A DNA stretch of 64,000 bases from Nitrosomonadaceae bacterium (GTDB taxonomy: Bacteria; Pseudomonadota; Gammaproteobacteria; Burkholderiales; Nitrosomonadaceae), in the NCBI GenBank assembly GCA_014190895.1, contig BJGV01000002.1:62001-126000 (forward strand), written 5' to 3'. A model generated the notes under the pieces. The model ran no database searches. It was not told where the DNA came from and was given only the letters and a program-made list of their open reading frames with translations. Made by a program: the position numbers and the translations under genes. Below are positions 18,671 to 29,657 of this stretch, piece by piece (within the stretch, counting starts at the first letter, position 1; each line of letters starts with the position of its first letter).

Positions 18671-19417
18671 TTAGTGCATTATGGCTGGAGTTTTATCCTG
18701 GCTACAAGCAAGATCTGCACAGTAATTTTCATAGATTCCATCAAGGAAATTCCAGAGTGCGTCGCATGCTTTGGTGGTTGCGGCCAATACCTCCATTTGT
18801 TTTTCTGGACTGTTGGCAAAGCGCTCAATTAATTTCCATTCCGCCTGGGAATGATGTATATCAGCTTCTTGGTGTACCGTGAAGAATTCATAGTTTTTAG
18901 GATCTTTCATCCCATAGAACTTGGCTAGGCCGTCAATTTTTACAGCGGCAATTTCTGGCACTTGGGATTCAAATGCATACATCGCTGCAAGACCTGCATA
19001 AAATGGTTGATTCAAACAGATATCTCGAAATGTTGCTACTAGGTTAGCTGTACCCGGTAGTGCTGTTGCATTAGTTAAACTTTTATTGCTTGAGCCTAGG
19101 GCAAGGGCAAAAGTTTTCCAAAGGGCGGGATGATTTTTCTCCCCATACTCTTCACTGATTAAGTTTTTTAGAACCTCTTGTCGCACGCTGATATCCCCAC
19201 TATTTTCTTCAGTATGTAGGTGGGGAGTATTGAAATGAATCGCGCTCAAATAGGTTGGTTCAGCCAAAACATTATGAAAATACTGTTCCGCATAATGACG
19301 TAATTGGTCTTTAGATAATTTCCCTTCAGTCCAGGCAACATAAAAAGGATGTTTGAGCAAACTTTTAGCATTAATGATAGATTCAATATTTTGTTTGAGA
19401 GATATTTTGGCTGTCAT
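18671..19417 (-). CDS. CADD-like self-sacrificing p-aminobenzoate synthase
   Basis: 248-residue haem-oxygenase-fold protein of the CADD family (Chlamydia CT610, Nitrosomonas NE1434). From established work, these proteins give p-aminobenzoate without PabABC, using one of their own tyrosines as substrate at a dimetal site. The residues line up with CADD by my own comparison: tyrosine Y26 (H-P-F-Y-V-A-W), ligands E89, H96, E150, H182, D186 and H189, and lysine K160 (V-K-I-D-G-L). Start is set by AGAGGA upstream of the ATG. It stands alone, with its own likely promoter and a hairpin behind it. TenA and PqqC share the fold but not this residue set. Confidence 0.88.
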   Translation of the reverse strand: MTAKISLKQNIESIINAKSLLKHPFYVAWTEGKLSKDQLRHYAEQYFHNVLAEPTYLSAIHFNTPHLHTEENSGDISVRQEVLKNLISEEYGEKNHPALWKTFALALGSSNKSLTNATALPGTANLVATFRDICLNQPFYAGLAAMYAFESQVPEIAAVKIDGLAKFYGMKDPKNYEFFTVHQEADIHHSQAEWKLIERFANSPEKQMEVLAATTKACDALWNFLDGIYENYCADLACSQDKTPAIMH

Positions 19418-19465
19418 GATTTTTCCTCTTGAGCAGAGATAGGTAATTGATATATTAATATACGT

Positions 19466-19494
19466 ATCATCGTCAAATAATAGCTACAAGTCAA
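19466..19494 (-). promoter_or_regulatory. Candidate sigma-70 promoter for the CADD-like gene
   Basis: On the minus strand TTGACT is followed after 17 bases by GATGAT, about 50 bases before the ATG. The -35 is close to consensus and the -10 is weak, so this is tentative. Confidence 0.3.
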
Positions 19495-19672
19495 ATTTTA
19501 GCGAATGATATTATAATTTCATGGCAAAGAGACAGTTAAATTAGAGCCGTTCATTCTGAAACGGTCATTTGAATCACATTCGGAAGTGCCCATAGTTAGA
19601 AAATATTTTTTTGACTCTATTAATTTTAGATTAACGATTAAACTCTAGTTTCACTTACTCCCTGACAATTTT

Positions 19673-20092
19673 ATGGATGAACAGACAAGTCTTCTGACGT
19701 TGTTTATAAGCAGTTTTCTTGGCGCCACGTTACTTCCTGGGGGTTCAGAAGTAGTTTTATTGGGCGTCTTAGTTGCTCATCCCCAGCTCTACTGGTCAAT
19801 TTTGGTGGTCGCCTCGTTGGGCAATATTTTGGGCGGCATGAGCTCTTATGCTATTGGATGGTTTTTACCTGACGAAGAAGCGATCTTAAAAAAATTCAAG
19901 GGCAGCGCACGTGGGTTGAAGTGGGTGCGTCATCATGGTAGTCCCATACTGTTGTTAGCATGGGTACCCTTCATCGGAGATGTGTTATGTGTTGCAGCAG
20001 GATGGCTTAGAATTAATTGGTTATCTGCCATGTTATTTATGGCTGTGGGGAAATTTGTACGTTACTGGATAATAGCAATGACTATCAATTGA
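19673..20092 (+). CDS. YqaA-family (DedA-related) small membrane protein
   Basis: 139-residue inner-membrane protein related to YqaA and the SNARE-associated/DedA group. It opens with a hydrophobic segment containing G-A-T-L-L-P-G-G-S-E and continues with S-L-G-N-I-L-G-G-M-S-S-Y-A-I-G, both typical. A late V-P-F-I-G-D-V-L-C-V-A-A-G-W-L-R is the family's conserved re-entrant-like stretch. DedA proteins affect membrane potential and lipid flipping; the YqaA role is unknown. It stands alone. Confidence 0.82.
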   Translation: MDEQTSLLTLFISSFLGATLLPGGSEVVLLGVLVAHPQLYWSILVVASLGNILGGMSSYAIGWFLPDEEAILKKFKGSARGLKWVRHHGSPILLLAWVPFIGDVLCVAAGWLRINWLSAMLFMAVGKFVRYWIIAMTIN

Positions 20093-20162
20093 TAAATAAT
20101 TTGATAAATAGGACAACTGATAATTGTTAATTCCTATATCTGCCCAGCCCAATAAAAATTAA

Positions 20163-20471
20163 TTACTTCTGGAGCAGCTCTTGCAACTCACCATTTTCAT
20201 ACATTTCTGTTGCAATGTCTGAGCCGCCAATAAAGTTGCCGTTAATATAAATTTGAGGGACAGTCGGCCAGTTTGAATATTCCTTGATACCTTGTCGAAT
20301 CTCTGGATTAGCAAGCACATCTATGGTGAACAGGTTGTTTACTCCACATGCGTTTAGTATTTTTATCGCATGAGCAGAGAAACCGCATTGTGGAGATTCC
20401 GGGGTACCCTTCATATACAGCACTACAGAATGGGTTGTGATTTGTTGTTTGATAAGGTCCTGGGTGTTCAT
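20163..20471 (-). CDS. grxD: Monothiol glutaredoxin, Grx4 family
   Basis: 102-residue CGFS-type glutaredoxin that carries and transfers [2Fe-2S] clusters. The active site is Q-C-G-F-S, preceded by the M-K-G-T-P glutathione-binding segment and followed by N-W-P-T-V-P-Q-I-Y-I-N-G. The ATG at 20471 is preceded by AAGGAG with a 6-base spacer, which decides against the upstream TTG frame. It is downstream of prmC with a gap of about 120 bases, so may have its own promoter. Confidence 0.95.
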   Translation of the reverse strand: MNTQDLIKQQITTHSVVLYMKGTPESPQCGFSAHAIKILNACGVNNLFTIDVLANPEIRQGIKEYSNWPTVPQIYINGNFIGGSDIATEMYENGELQELLQK

Positions 20472-20594
20472 GCTTGGCTCCTTGCTCAATTAAATTGAAT
20501 AATAAATTTAACCGCGAAAAAGTATTTTTTAAAAATCTACTCTAGTTAAAGAGTGGTAGGTATTGTTCTAGTCTAACAGGTTTTTAGTAAGATC

Positions 20595-21446
20595 TTAAAA
20601 TTCTCCTTCGTAGATTCCCCCGCTAACTCTTAGTATGCCCGCCAGATCTGGATAAGAAAGTACATTAATGAAGCCTTTTTCTATTAATAGTTGTTTGCAT
20701 GTTTCTGCCTGATCATGGCCGTGTTCTAATAGTAGCCAGCCGCCTATAACAAGGTATCTGGTCGCTGTATTGATGATAGATCGAATACAATCAAACCCAT
20801 CTTCTCCCCCTACTAACGCTAGTCTTGGCTCAAAGCGCAGGTCACCATAATTAAGGTGAGGATCTTCGTTAGCAATGTAAGGTGGATTACAGGCGATAAG
20901 ATTAAATTTATTAGTGAGCGATAAGCCATTAAACCAGTCGCCGATAATAGCGCATACATTGTTTACATCAAGATGCTTAATATTAATTTTAGCAATAGCT
21001 AAAGCCTCGGCTGAACAATCCACCGCAGTCACTTTAGCGAGCGGACGGTTTTTGGCAATGCTGATTGCGACAACGCCACTGCCGGCCCCGAGATCCAGCA
21101 CCTCACAAGACTGACTCATGGAAATTCTTTCTAATGCCAGTTCTACCAGTAATTCAGTTTCTGGGCGAGGAATTAATACGGCCGAAGTTATTTGAAAATT
21201 TAGACTATAGAATTCGCGCTCACCAGTAAGATAAGCAACCGGCTCTCCACGGATACGTTGCGTTATTAATGAATGAAATTTCTGTGTCTGATCAAGGGTA
21301 AGTTGTTGCTCTGGATGAGTAATTAAGTAGGCATGATTCACCCCTAGTATTTTCTGTAGTAACATTCTTGCATCAGTACGGACAATATTCTGACAGGCTT
21401 GGTTCAGGGCTTCTGTTATGGAAATTTTTTGTGGCAGAGAATTCAT
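20595..21446 (-). CDS. prmC: Peptide chain release factor glutamine methyltransferase (PrmC)
   Basis: Methylates the glutamine of the GGQ motif in release factors. The catalytic N-P-P-Y sits in A-C-N-P-P-Y-I-A, the SAM motif is V-L-D-L-G-A-G-S-G, and the N-terminal helical domain is present. The ATG at 21446 gives 283 residues, the usual size; a frame start at 21494 would give 299, and neither has a strong ribosome site. It directly follows its substrate gene prfA. Confidence 0.95.
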   Translation of the reverse strand: MNSLPQKISITEALNQACQNIVRTDARMLLQKILGVNHAYLITHPEQQLTLDQTQKFHSLITQRIRGEPVAYLTGEREFYSLNFQITSAVLIPRPETELLVELALERISMSQSCEVLDLGAGSGVVAISIAKNRPLAKVTAVDCSAEALAIAKINIKHLDVNNVCAIIGDWFNGLSLTNKFNLIACNPPYIANEDPHLNYGDLRFEPRLALVGGEDGFDCIRSIINTATRYLVIGGWLLLEHGHDQAETCKQLLIEKGFINVLSYPDLAGILRVSGGIYEGEF

Positions 21447-21524
21447 TCTAAGGCAGTAGTCCTGATATAAATAGCCCAAGTTCTTTAGAATCATTTCGTA
21501 ACAGATGCCAGAATGATGTCTTAT

Positions 21525-22601
21525 TTATTCGCCTAACATCGCCAGTTGCTCTGCATGATGCTCTGATACCAGTGCAGCACAAAGTTCGCTTAAATCCCCA
21601 TCCATAATCTGATCTATTTTGTAAAGCGTGAGATTAATGCGGTGATCAGTTATGCGTCCTTGAGGAAAATTATAGGTACGAATGCGCTCTGAACGATCAC
21701 CGCTACCAATTAGAGATTTTCGAATAGCAGCTTGCTTAGTTTGTTGTTCACGTGTTTGTTTATCACGGATTCTTGCTACTAGAACACTCATTGCCTGCGC
21801 TTTATTTTTGTGTTGTGAGCGTCCATCCTGGCACTCAACCACAATATTGGTAGGCAAATGAGTAATACGTACTGCCGAATCAGTCTTATTAATGTGCTGA
21901 CCCCCTGCACCAGAGGCGCGGTAAGTGTCTATTCTTAATTCGGCTGGATTTAGTATTATGTCGGTTATTTCACTTACTTCCGGCATTATTGCTACCGTAC
22001 AGGCAGAGGTGTGAATACGGCCCTGAGTCTCAGTTGTCGGTACGCGCTGCACCCGATGACCACCCGATTCAAATTTTAATTTGGAGTAGGCGCCTTGACC
22101 AATAATTTTAGCAATTATTTCTTTATAACCGCCGACCTCAGAGGAACTCTGTGAAATAATCTCTATTTGCCAGTGCTGACGTTCGGCAAAGCGAGCATAC
22201 ATACGAAATAAATCCCCTGAAAACAATGCAGATTCGTCTCCGCCGGTACCGGCACGTATTTCTAGAAAAATATTGCGTTCATCGTTAGGGTCTTTAGGCA
22301 ATAATTGTTTTTGCAACTCTACTTCAATTTGCGATAACTTTTCTTTACCGTCACGTATTTCAGCATCAGCAAATTCGCGCATTTCTAAATCAACCCCCAT
22401 TTCTTGAGCCGTCTTAACATCGCGCTCGCTTTGTTGGTATGCGTGATAAAGTTCAACCACTGGTCCAATTTCAGCACATTCACGAGCAAGTTTACGATAA
22501 TTACTGAGATCAGCAGTAATAGTCTCACTACTTAACAGGCGGTTTAATTCTTTCAGGCGCACGCTCAATTGCTCAAGTCTGGCGGTAATGTTTATATTCA
22601 T
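21525..22601 (-). CDS. prfA: Peptide chain release factor 1
   Basis: 358-residue class I release factor for UAA and UAG. The G-G-Q motif is in G-A-G-G-Q-H-I-N and the tripeptide-type P-x-T recognition segment is in R-V-P-T-T-E. Its start overlaps the hemA stop by 4 bases (ATGA), and prmC follows, giving the classic hemA-prfA-prmC order. Confidence 0.97.
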   Translation of the reverse strand: MNINITARLEQLSVRLKELNRLLSSETITADLSNYRKLARECAEIGPVVELYHAYQQSERDVKTAQEMGVDLEMREFADAEIRDGKEKLSQIEVELQKQLLPKDPNDERNIFLEIRAGTGGDESALFSGDLFRMYARFAERQHWQIEIISQSSSEVGGYKEIIAKIIGQGAYSKLKFESGGHRVQRVPTTETQGRIHTSACTVAIMPEVSEITDIILNPAELRIDTYRASGAGGQHINKTDSAVRITHLPTNIVVECQDGRSQHKNKAQAMSVLVARIRDKQTREQQTKQAAIRKSLIGSGDRSERIRTYNFPQGRITDHRINLTLYKIDQIMDGDLSELCAALVSEHHAEQLAMLGE

Positions 22602-23851
22602 TCTGAGTGATCAAGTTGGTACAGTCGGTTAATTAATTCAACCAGATCTTCGCGCTCGCCTGCCGTAGCTTGATTAAGAGCACTGGAAGGCATGTGTAGA
22701 AATTTGTTAGCAAGGCCGCTACTTAATGATTCCATAATCTTTTGCGGGTCATTGCCATTTTTTAAAAGTTTAATAGCCCGTTGCAGTTCATGTTGACGAT
22801 ACTGTTCAATTTGATTGCGTAATGCACGAATGGTGGGAACTAATTCACGAGACTCCAACCAACGCATAAAATCGATGACATTTGAGTCAATAATAGCCTC
22901 AGCTTGTATTACTGAGCTTTGACGTAAATTCAAGCCCTCCTGAACAATGCCAGCAAGGTCGTCAACAGAGTAAAGGAATACGTCATCTAGTTTAGCTACT
23001 TCTGGCTCAATATCTCTTGGCACAGCTAGATCCACCATGAGAATTGGACGGTGTTTTCGTGTTTTGATGGCACGTTCCACCATGCCTTTACCAATTATTG
23101 GTAGAGAGCTCGCGGTGCAAGTTATTACGATGTCATGTAATGCCAATTGTTCTGGAAGTTCATTTAAAGCAACGGCATTTGCACTGAAACGAAATGCCAG
23201 AGATTGAGCTCGTTCAATCGTACGGTTAATAATTGTGGCGTGTTTCGGATGGCGTGAGAAGAAATGATTAGCACATAATTCAATCATTTCACCGGCACCT
23301 ACAAATAGTATACTTTGTTCGCTGATGTTACCAAAAATTCGCTCCGCTAATCGCGCGGTAGCGGCAGCTATAGAAACAGAATTTACGCCGATTTCTGTGG
23401 AAGTACGAACTTCTTTTGCAACAAAGAAAGTACGTTGAAATAGTTTATGTAGAAGTGTCCCAAGTGTCCCAGCCTGCTCAGCAGACTTAACTGCATCCTT
23501 TATTTGACCAAGTATTTGTGGCTCACCCAGTACCATGGAGTCAAGTCCACTGGCCACGCGGAAAGCATGTTTTACAGCTTGTTCGCGAGGTAATCTGTAT
23601 AGATATGGCTCTAATTCTTTTATCTGTAAATGATGAAAATTAGCCAGCCAGTTTGTTACTTCTTCTGGTTTTTCGGTACTACAATAAACTTCGGTACGAT
23701 TGCAGGTAGAGACAATAGCCGCCTCTTTGACTGGGTAATGGGCTACTAGATCATGTAACGCATGCTCCATCACATCTTCCGAGAATACAACTTGCTCGCG
23801 TAAGTTTATTGGCGCAGTGCGATAGTTAATGCCAAAAGCAAATAATTCCAT
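22598..23851 (-). CDS. hemA: Glutamyl-tRNA reductase (HemA)
   Basis: 417-residue enzyme that reduces glutamyl-tRNA to glutamate-1-semialdehyde, the first step of C5 haem synthesis. The active cysteine is C50 in S-T-C-N-R-T-E, matching the E. coli position. The NADPH domain (about 170-310) contains G-A-G-E-M, and a C-terminal dimerisation helix follows. It is first in hemA-prfA-prmC. Haem feedback on HemA stability is known in enterics but cannot be read here. Confidence 0.97.
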   Translation of the reverse strand: MELFAFGINYRTAPINLREQVVFSEDVMEHALHDLVAHYPVKEAAIVSTCNRTEVYCSTEKPEEVTNWLANFHHLQIKELEPYLYRLPREQAVKHAFRVASGLDSMVLGEPQILGQIKDAVKSAEQAGTLGTLLHKLFQRTFFVAKEVRTSTEIGVNSVSIAAATARLAERIFGNISEQSILFVGAGEMIELCANHFFSRHPKHATIINRTIERAQSLAFRFSANAVALNELPEQLALHDIVITCTASSLPIIGKGMVERAIKTRKHRPILMVDLAVPRDIEPEVAKLDDVFLYSVDDLAGIVQEGLNLRQSSVIQAEAIIDSNVIDFMRWLESRELVPTIRALRNQIEQYRQHELQRAIKLLKNGNDPQKIMESLSSGLANKFLHMPSSALNQATAGEREDLVELINRLYQLDHSE

Positions 23852-24101
23852 AAAGGGTACTTGATCAACTAGTAAAGAATGTAAAATCTACTAATTATAG
23901 TATTACAGGGACTTAAATACTATCGATGAGGGGAGCCATAATTCTATGAAAGCTTTGAAAAAACTCTATTCTTAAAGTAAAAGAATGAGAACTCAGACAC
24001 CATAGCAAGAGTTGGGGAGATACATGTTTAGACAATTAAACTAGAAAAAAGATTCTTATGACATCGTACTGATTTTTAATAAACTAAAGTCATTAAATTA
24101 A

Positions 24102-24650
24102 ATGATAAATCGCCGCAAAGTTTTGTTATGTTTTTGTGGAATTGGATTAAGTCAAATTTTACCAAAAGCTCATGCAATGATTAGTCTAACAGCAATACCA
24201 ATTTTAGCTCATGAACAAGCAATGCGAGCAGCAATTACTGAAGCAAAACTTAATTCTGCATATCCATTTGGGAGCATTATTGCAGACGCAAGTACTGGAG
24301 AAATTTTAGCAAAAGGAGTGAATATTACGAATATTAATCCCACTTTTCACGGTGAAATAGTGTGTCTAAATAATTACGTGACTTATCATGGTAACTCTAA
24401 TTGGGCCAATCTTATTCTGTACACAACAGGGGAGCCTTGTCCAATGTGCATGAGCGCATTAACTTGGGCCGGTATTGGTGGGGTTGTATTCGCTTCTTCA
24501 ATTGCAACATTAATAAAAGCAGGTATTAAGCAAATCAATATATCAGCTAAATCAGTTATCCAGGCATCTGATTCTTATCGTCCTGAGATTCTCGGGGGGA
24601 TACTTGCAACGGAAACTGATGTAATGTTTTTAAATCGGAAACGAATTTAA
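24102..24650 (+). CDS. Secreted-looking CMP/dCMP-type nucleoside or base deaminase
   Basis: 182 residues with the zinc deaminase signature: H83-x-E85 (F-H-G-E-I) and C113-P-M-C116. The closest family types are guanine deaminase and TadA-like proteins. What is unusual is the N-terminus: N-R-R-K-V-L-L followed by a hydrophobic run and a cut-like A-H-A at 23-25, which reads as a signal peptide, possibly Tat-like from the twin arginine. Substrate is unknown. It is transcribed alone, with no strong ribosome site, in an accessory stretch before katG. Confidence 0.8.
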   Translation: MINRRKVLLCFCGIGLSQILPKAHAMISLTAIPILAHEQAMRAAITEAKLNSAYPFGSIIADASTGEILAKGVNITNINPTFHGEIVCLNNYVTYHGNSNWANLILYTTGEPCPMCMSALTWAGIGGVVFASSIATLIKAGIKQINISAKSVIQASDSYRPEILGGILATETDVMFLNRKRI

Positions 24651-24792
24651 AGGTAATTTCCCGAGACTATCTGATTTGTCGGACATGGTATTAACTTAAT
24701 TTAAGATCGATCGGCACGTTTGATAGATTTGATTTATTACATTTCTTTAACATGATATTCCCTTACTCGCATCAATAACTGGAGTCCATCTT

Positions 24793-25299
24793 ATGTCATT
24801 ATCAATGTACCAAGCATCCATCCCCGTTTTTATTTTCATGTTAGAAAATTTATCTAAAATTCTTGATAAAGCCAATGTTCATGCAGAAACAAAGAAAATA
24901 GACTCCACTATTTTCGTTAACGGGCGTCTGGCACCGGATATGTTTCCATTGAGTCGTCAGGTACAGATTGCGACCGATATAGTCAAAGGATGTGCTGCTA
25001 GGTTGGCCGGTATCGAAGTACCACGTTATGAGGATAACGAAATCTCCTTTTCTGAGCTGCAGAACCGTATTATAAAAACTAGAGTATTTATAGAAGGCTT
25101 CAGCGCATCACAAATCGACGGAAGTGAAGCGCGTGCCATTACTCTGAAGTTTGGTAGCAAAGAACTCAGTTTCTTGGGCCAGGCATATTTGCTCAATTTT
25201 GTCCTGCCCAATTTCTTTTTTCACCTAACGACGGTTTACGCTATATTGAGACATAGTGGCGTAGAAGTAGGAAAGACGGATTACACGGGTGTTTATTAG
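24793..25299 (+). CDS. DUF1993 family protein
   Basis: 168-residue protein of the DUF1993 family. Recognisable blocks are the opening M-S-L-S-M-Y-Q-A-S, the middle M-F-P-L-S-R-Q-V-Q-I-A-T-D and the late N-F-F-F-H-L-T-T-V-Y-A-I-L-R. The family belongs to the DinB-like four-helix bundles, but its function is not known. GGAG eight bases before the ATG supports the start. It lies between the deaminase and katG without tight spacing, so an operon is not evident. Confidence 0.85.
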   Translation: MSLSMYQASIPVFIFMLENLSKILDKANVHAETKKIDSTIFVNGRLAPDMFPLSRQVQIATDIVKGCAARLAGIEVPRYEDNEISFSELQNRIIKTRVFIEGFSASQIDGSEARAITLKFGSKELSFLGQAYLLNFVLPNFFFHLTTVYAILRHSGVEVGKTDYTGVY

Positions 25300-25507
25300 T
25301 TTATTTCTTATCATTTAAGAGGCCCGCGTCTAAAACACCAAGTTGTGCTGCTCATTCTGCTGGCGCACCACTTTTTCCATACCAGAAAAAGGCTCAGTGA
25401 TGAACATTCTCATTAATTCCATAAAAGGCATAAAGCCGTCATGAAAAAAGAGTAGACTAAAAATTAGGAAAATCAAACTAAATCGATTGACCTAAAATAA
25501 CCGATGA

Positions 25508-27682
<2,175 letters not shown>

Positions 27683-27817
27683 GCTAACCAGAAGTTACTT
27701 ATAAGAGGTAGTAGGGTTGTTGTCACTGTAAGTGGCGATGAGCGCCGCTATTGGGGCCGATCGTTACGGCGTGGCCAGGATGTAATCTGCGGCGTAAATT
27801 GCACAATGTTTTTTGGG

Positions 27818-27931
27818 TCATCCGGACCAGCAACCAAGGTCGCAGAAATGAAAGCGCTGTTGTTTTTCCGAAAATCTGCGACGATGGATATTTTGACCAT
27901 ACAAGTGGTCAAGATTGGCGGATTCAAACAT
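27818..27931 (-). pseudogene. Truncated gene start downstream of cfa
   Basis: Twenty-one bases after the cfa stop, GAGGAAG precedes an ATG that opens a 37-codon frame starting M-F-E-S-A-N-L-D-H-L. The opening resembles the M-F-E-S-A-E-L start of polyphosphate:AMP phosphotransferases, but the similarity stops after about ten residues and no kinase motif follows. I read it as the first codons of a downstream gene cut off by rearrangement. The identity is a guess. Confidence 0.3.
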
Positions 27932-27952
27932 GTCAAATCTTCCTCGTGTGAC

Positions 27953-29182
27953 TTATCCTGTTACCGGAAATGGCGCTGTCAGCGGTGGCAGGCGGCACTG
28001 CGGTTTGATCAGCAACAGTTGTGCGTCGCCAATCACGCGCTCGATAAAACCCGCCTCGCAATAACACAGATAAAACTGCCACATGCGGATGAAGGTTTCA
28101 GGGTAACCCAATGCCCTGACCGCATCCAGTTGCGCGTCAAAGTTATCGTGCCACAGGCGCAAGGTGGTGGCGTAGTGCGGGCCGATGTCTTCGAGATGCG
28201 TCAACCGCAGGTCCGTCACGCGCGCCAGCGAATCACTGATGGCCGTGACCGACGGTATACAACTGCCGGGAAAAATATAACGCTGAATGAAATCCACGCT
28301 GTTTTTCGCCACTTCGTATTGCTGATCCGCGATGGTGATCGCCTGCAACAGCATCGCGCCTTCGGGCTTGAGCAACTCACTGCATTGGCGAAAATAGGTG
28401 TCGTAGTAGTGATGGCCCACCGCTTCGATCATTTCGATAGATACCAGCTTGTCGTATTGGCCGCCACGGGTACCAAGATCACGGCAATCCGTTAACAGCA
28501 GGTCGATCTGTTCCGATAAACCCGCGGCGGCAATACGCTCACGCGCCATGGCGTGCTGTGAAGGCGAAATGGTGGTGGTGACGTGACAGCCGTAGTGCCG
28601 CGCGGCGTGCATGGCGAATCCCCCCCAGCCCGTGCCGATTTCGATCACGCGGTCCCCCGGCTTGAGATCGAGCTTGCGGCAGATGCGCTCCAGCTTGGCG
28701 ATCGAGGCTTCCTCGAGCGTCATCTGCAGGTGCTCGAAAATCCCACTCGAATACATCATCGTGGGATCGAGAAACAACTGAAAAAAATCATTGCCCAGGT
28801 CGTAATGCGCCTGAATGTTGCGGCTGCTGCCGCCGCGCGTGTTGCGCGCCATCCAGTGCAACGTCTTTTGCAGCGGCACAGCAAATCGCGCGAGACCCGT
28901 TTCCATACCGTCCAATACCTCGCGGTTTTGCAGCAGGATGCGCATCAGCGCCGTCAGATCATCCACGCGCCAGTAGCCCTCCATATAGGCCTCGCCCGCG
29001 CCTATCGAACCACCGAAAGCAATCTCGCTGTAGAAACGTGGATCAAGCACGTGCAGCGTGGCGCTTAGCGGGCAACGCGCGCTGTGTTTGCCGTAATGTT
29101 CAACGCGCTCGCCATCATGCAGCGTGAGCGAGCCGTGCACGAGGCCGGCCAGGTTTTCTGCGTTTTTGTATTCTCGACACAC
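27953..29182 (-). CDS. cfa: Cyclopropane-fatty-acyl-phospholipid synthase
   Basis: 409-residue SAM-dependent enzyme that adds a methylene bridge to unsaturated acyl chains of membrane lipids. It has the G-G-S-I-G-A-G-E-A-Y lipid-domain motif, the N-I-Q-A-H-Y-D-L-G-N-D-F-F block, SAM motif E-I-G-T-G-W-G-G-F-A, and S-I-E-M-I-E-A-V-G-H-H. The DNA is strikingly GC-rich (42 of 60 bases on the line at 28621) and its codons differ from the neighbours. The only start in frame is a GTG without a ribosome site. A plausible ATG lies upstream in the next frame, so the 5' end may be altered. Likely acquired. Confidence 0.93.
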   Translation of the reverse strand: MCREYKNAENLAGLVHGSLTLHDGERVEHYGKHSARCPLSATLHVLDPRFYSEIAFGGSIGAGEAYMEGYWRVDDLTALMRILLQNREVLDGMETGLARFAVPLQKTLHWMARNTRGGSSRNIQAHYDLGNDFFQLFLDPTMMYSSGIFEHLQMTLEEASIAKLERICRKLDLKPGDRVIEIGTGWGGFAMHAARHYGCHVTTTISPSQHAMARERIAAAGLSEQIDLLLTDCRDLGTRGGQYDKLVSIEMIEAVGHHYYDTYFRQCSELLKPEGAMLLQAITIADQQYEVAKNSVDFIQRYIFPGSCIPSVTAISDSLARVTDLRLTHLEDIGPHYATTLRLWHDNFDAQLDAVRALGYPETFIRMWQFYLCYCEAGFIERVIGDAQLLLIKPQCRLPPLTAPFPVTG

Positions 29183-29376
29183 GTGTAAACGCCGGACAGC
29201 AAAGGCATTTTGCGTGTGCCAACTGAGAGCCGTTCTGCACTTTTATTTGAGAACAGAGAACAAAATAGAATCGGAATGAGGCGGAAACGGGGAGAATTTC
29301 GGTATGCCACGGACGAGGTGGCACACGCAGAATTAGCCCACGCTCCGCGTGGTGCAGGGGAAAGCCAGAAATGACA

Positions 29377-29401
29377 AAGCCAACCGAGAGCAGTTGGCTT
29401 T
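29377..29401 (-). terminator. Terminator-like hairpin behind tRNA-Phe
   Basis: A perfect 9-bp inverted repeat (AAAGCCAAC with GTTGGCTTT, 8-base loop) lies just 3' of the tRNA on its strand. The stem ends in T residues, but the following tract (GTCATTTC) is weak. Position supports a terminator for the tRNA transcript. Confidence 0.5.
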
Positions 29402-29407
29402 AAAAAT

Positions 29408-29483
29408 TGGTGGCCCGGGGCGGAATCGAACCACCGACACAAGGATTTTCAATCCTCTGCTCTACCGACTGAGCTACCAGGCC
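29408..29483 (-). tRNA. tRNA-Phe (GAA)
   Basis: 76-nt tRNA with CCA encoded. The acceptor pairs GGCCTGG with CCGGGCC (one T-G). The D arm contains AGCTCAGTCGGTAGAGC. The anticodon stem GAGGA/TCCTT holds the loop TTGAAAA with anticodon GAA, and the T arm contains GGTTCGATTCC. The GC-rich cfa segment begins a few bases beyond the 3' end, a place often used by integrating elements, though no tRNA 3'-end repeat was found at the far side. Confidence 0.96.
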
Positions 29484-29497
29484 ATTTAAGACTGTTA

Positions 29498-29527
29498 ATT
29501 ATAGCTAAAAGTAGGAACCCGTTGCAA
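29498..29527 (-). promoter_or_regulatory. Sigma-70 promoter of tRNA-Phe
   Basis: On the minus strand, TTGCAA and a perfect TATAAT are separated by 18 bases. The -10 ends 14 bases before the mature tRNA 5' end, as expected for a tRNA promoter. Confidence 0.65.
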
Positions 29528-29657
29528 AAAAACACAGAAATACTATTTATTTTGTACAACAGTGGCTTGCTTTCTCTATAAACGTGTTGCTAAACAAAAG
29601 ACAACAGCGAGCACTTAAAATAGCGCGGGCAAAGCATCGTGTATTAAGATCTTTTTA

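Noticed and set aside
27806-28495. Long plus-strand open frame across the cfa region
   Set aside because: It is antisense to a full cfa gene with all family motifs; long antisense frames are expected in GC-rich coding DNA, and its protein has no recognisable domain.
27683-29407. Direct repeat of the tRNA-Phe 3' end as an attachment site
   Set aside because: No second copy of the tRNA end was found on the far side of cfa, and no integrase is present.
29065-29442. Open frame overlapping the cfa start and the tRNA
   Set aside because: It runs into the tRNA-Phe gene and overlaps cfa in another frame. Only its upstream ATG is of interest as a possible lost cfa start.
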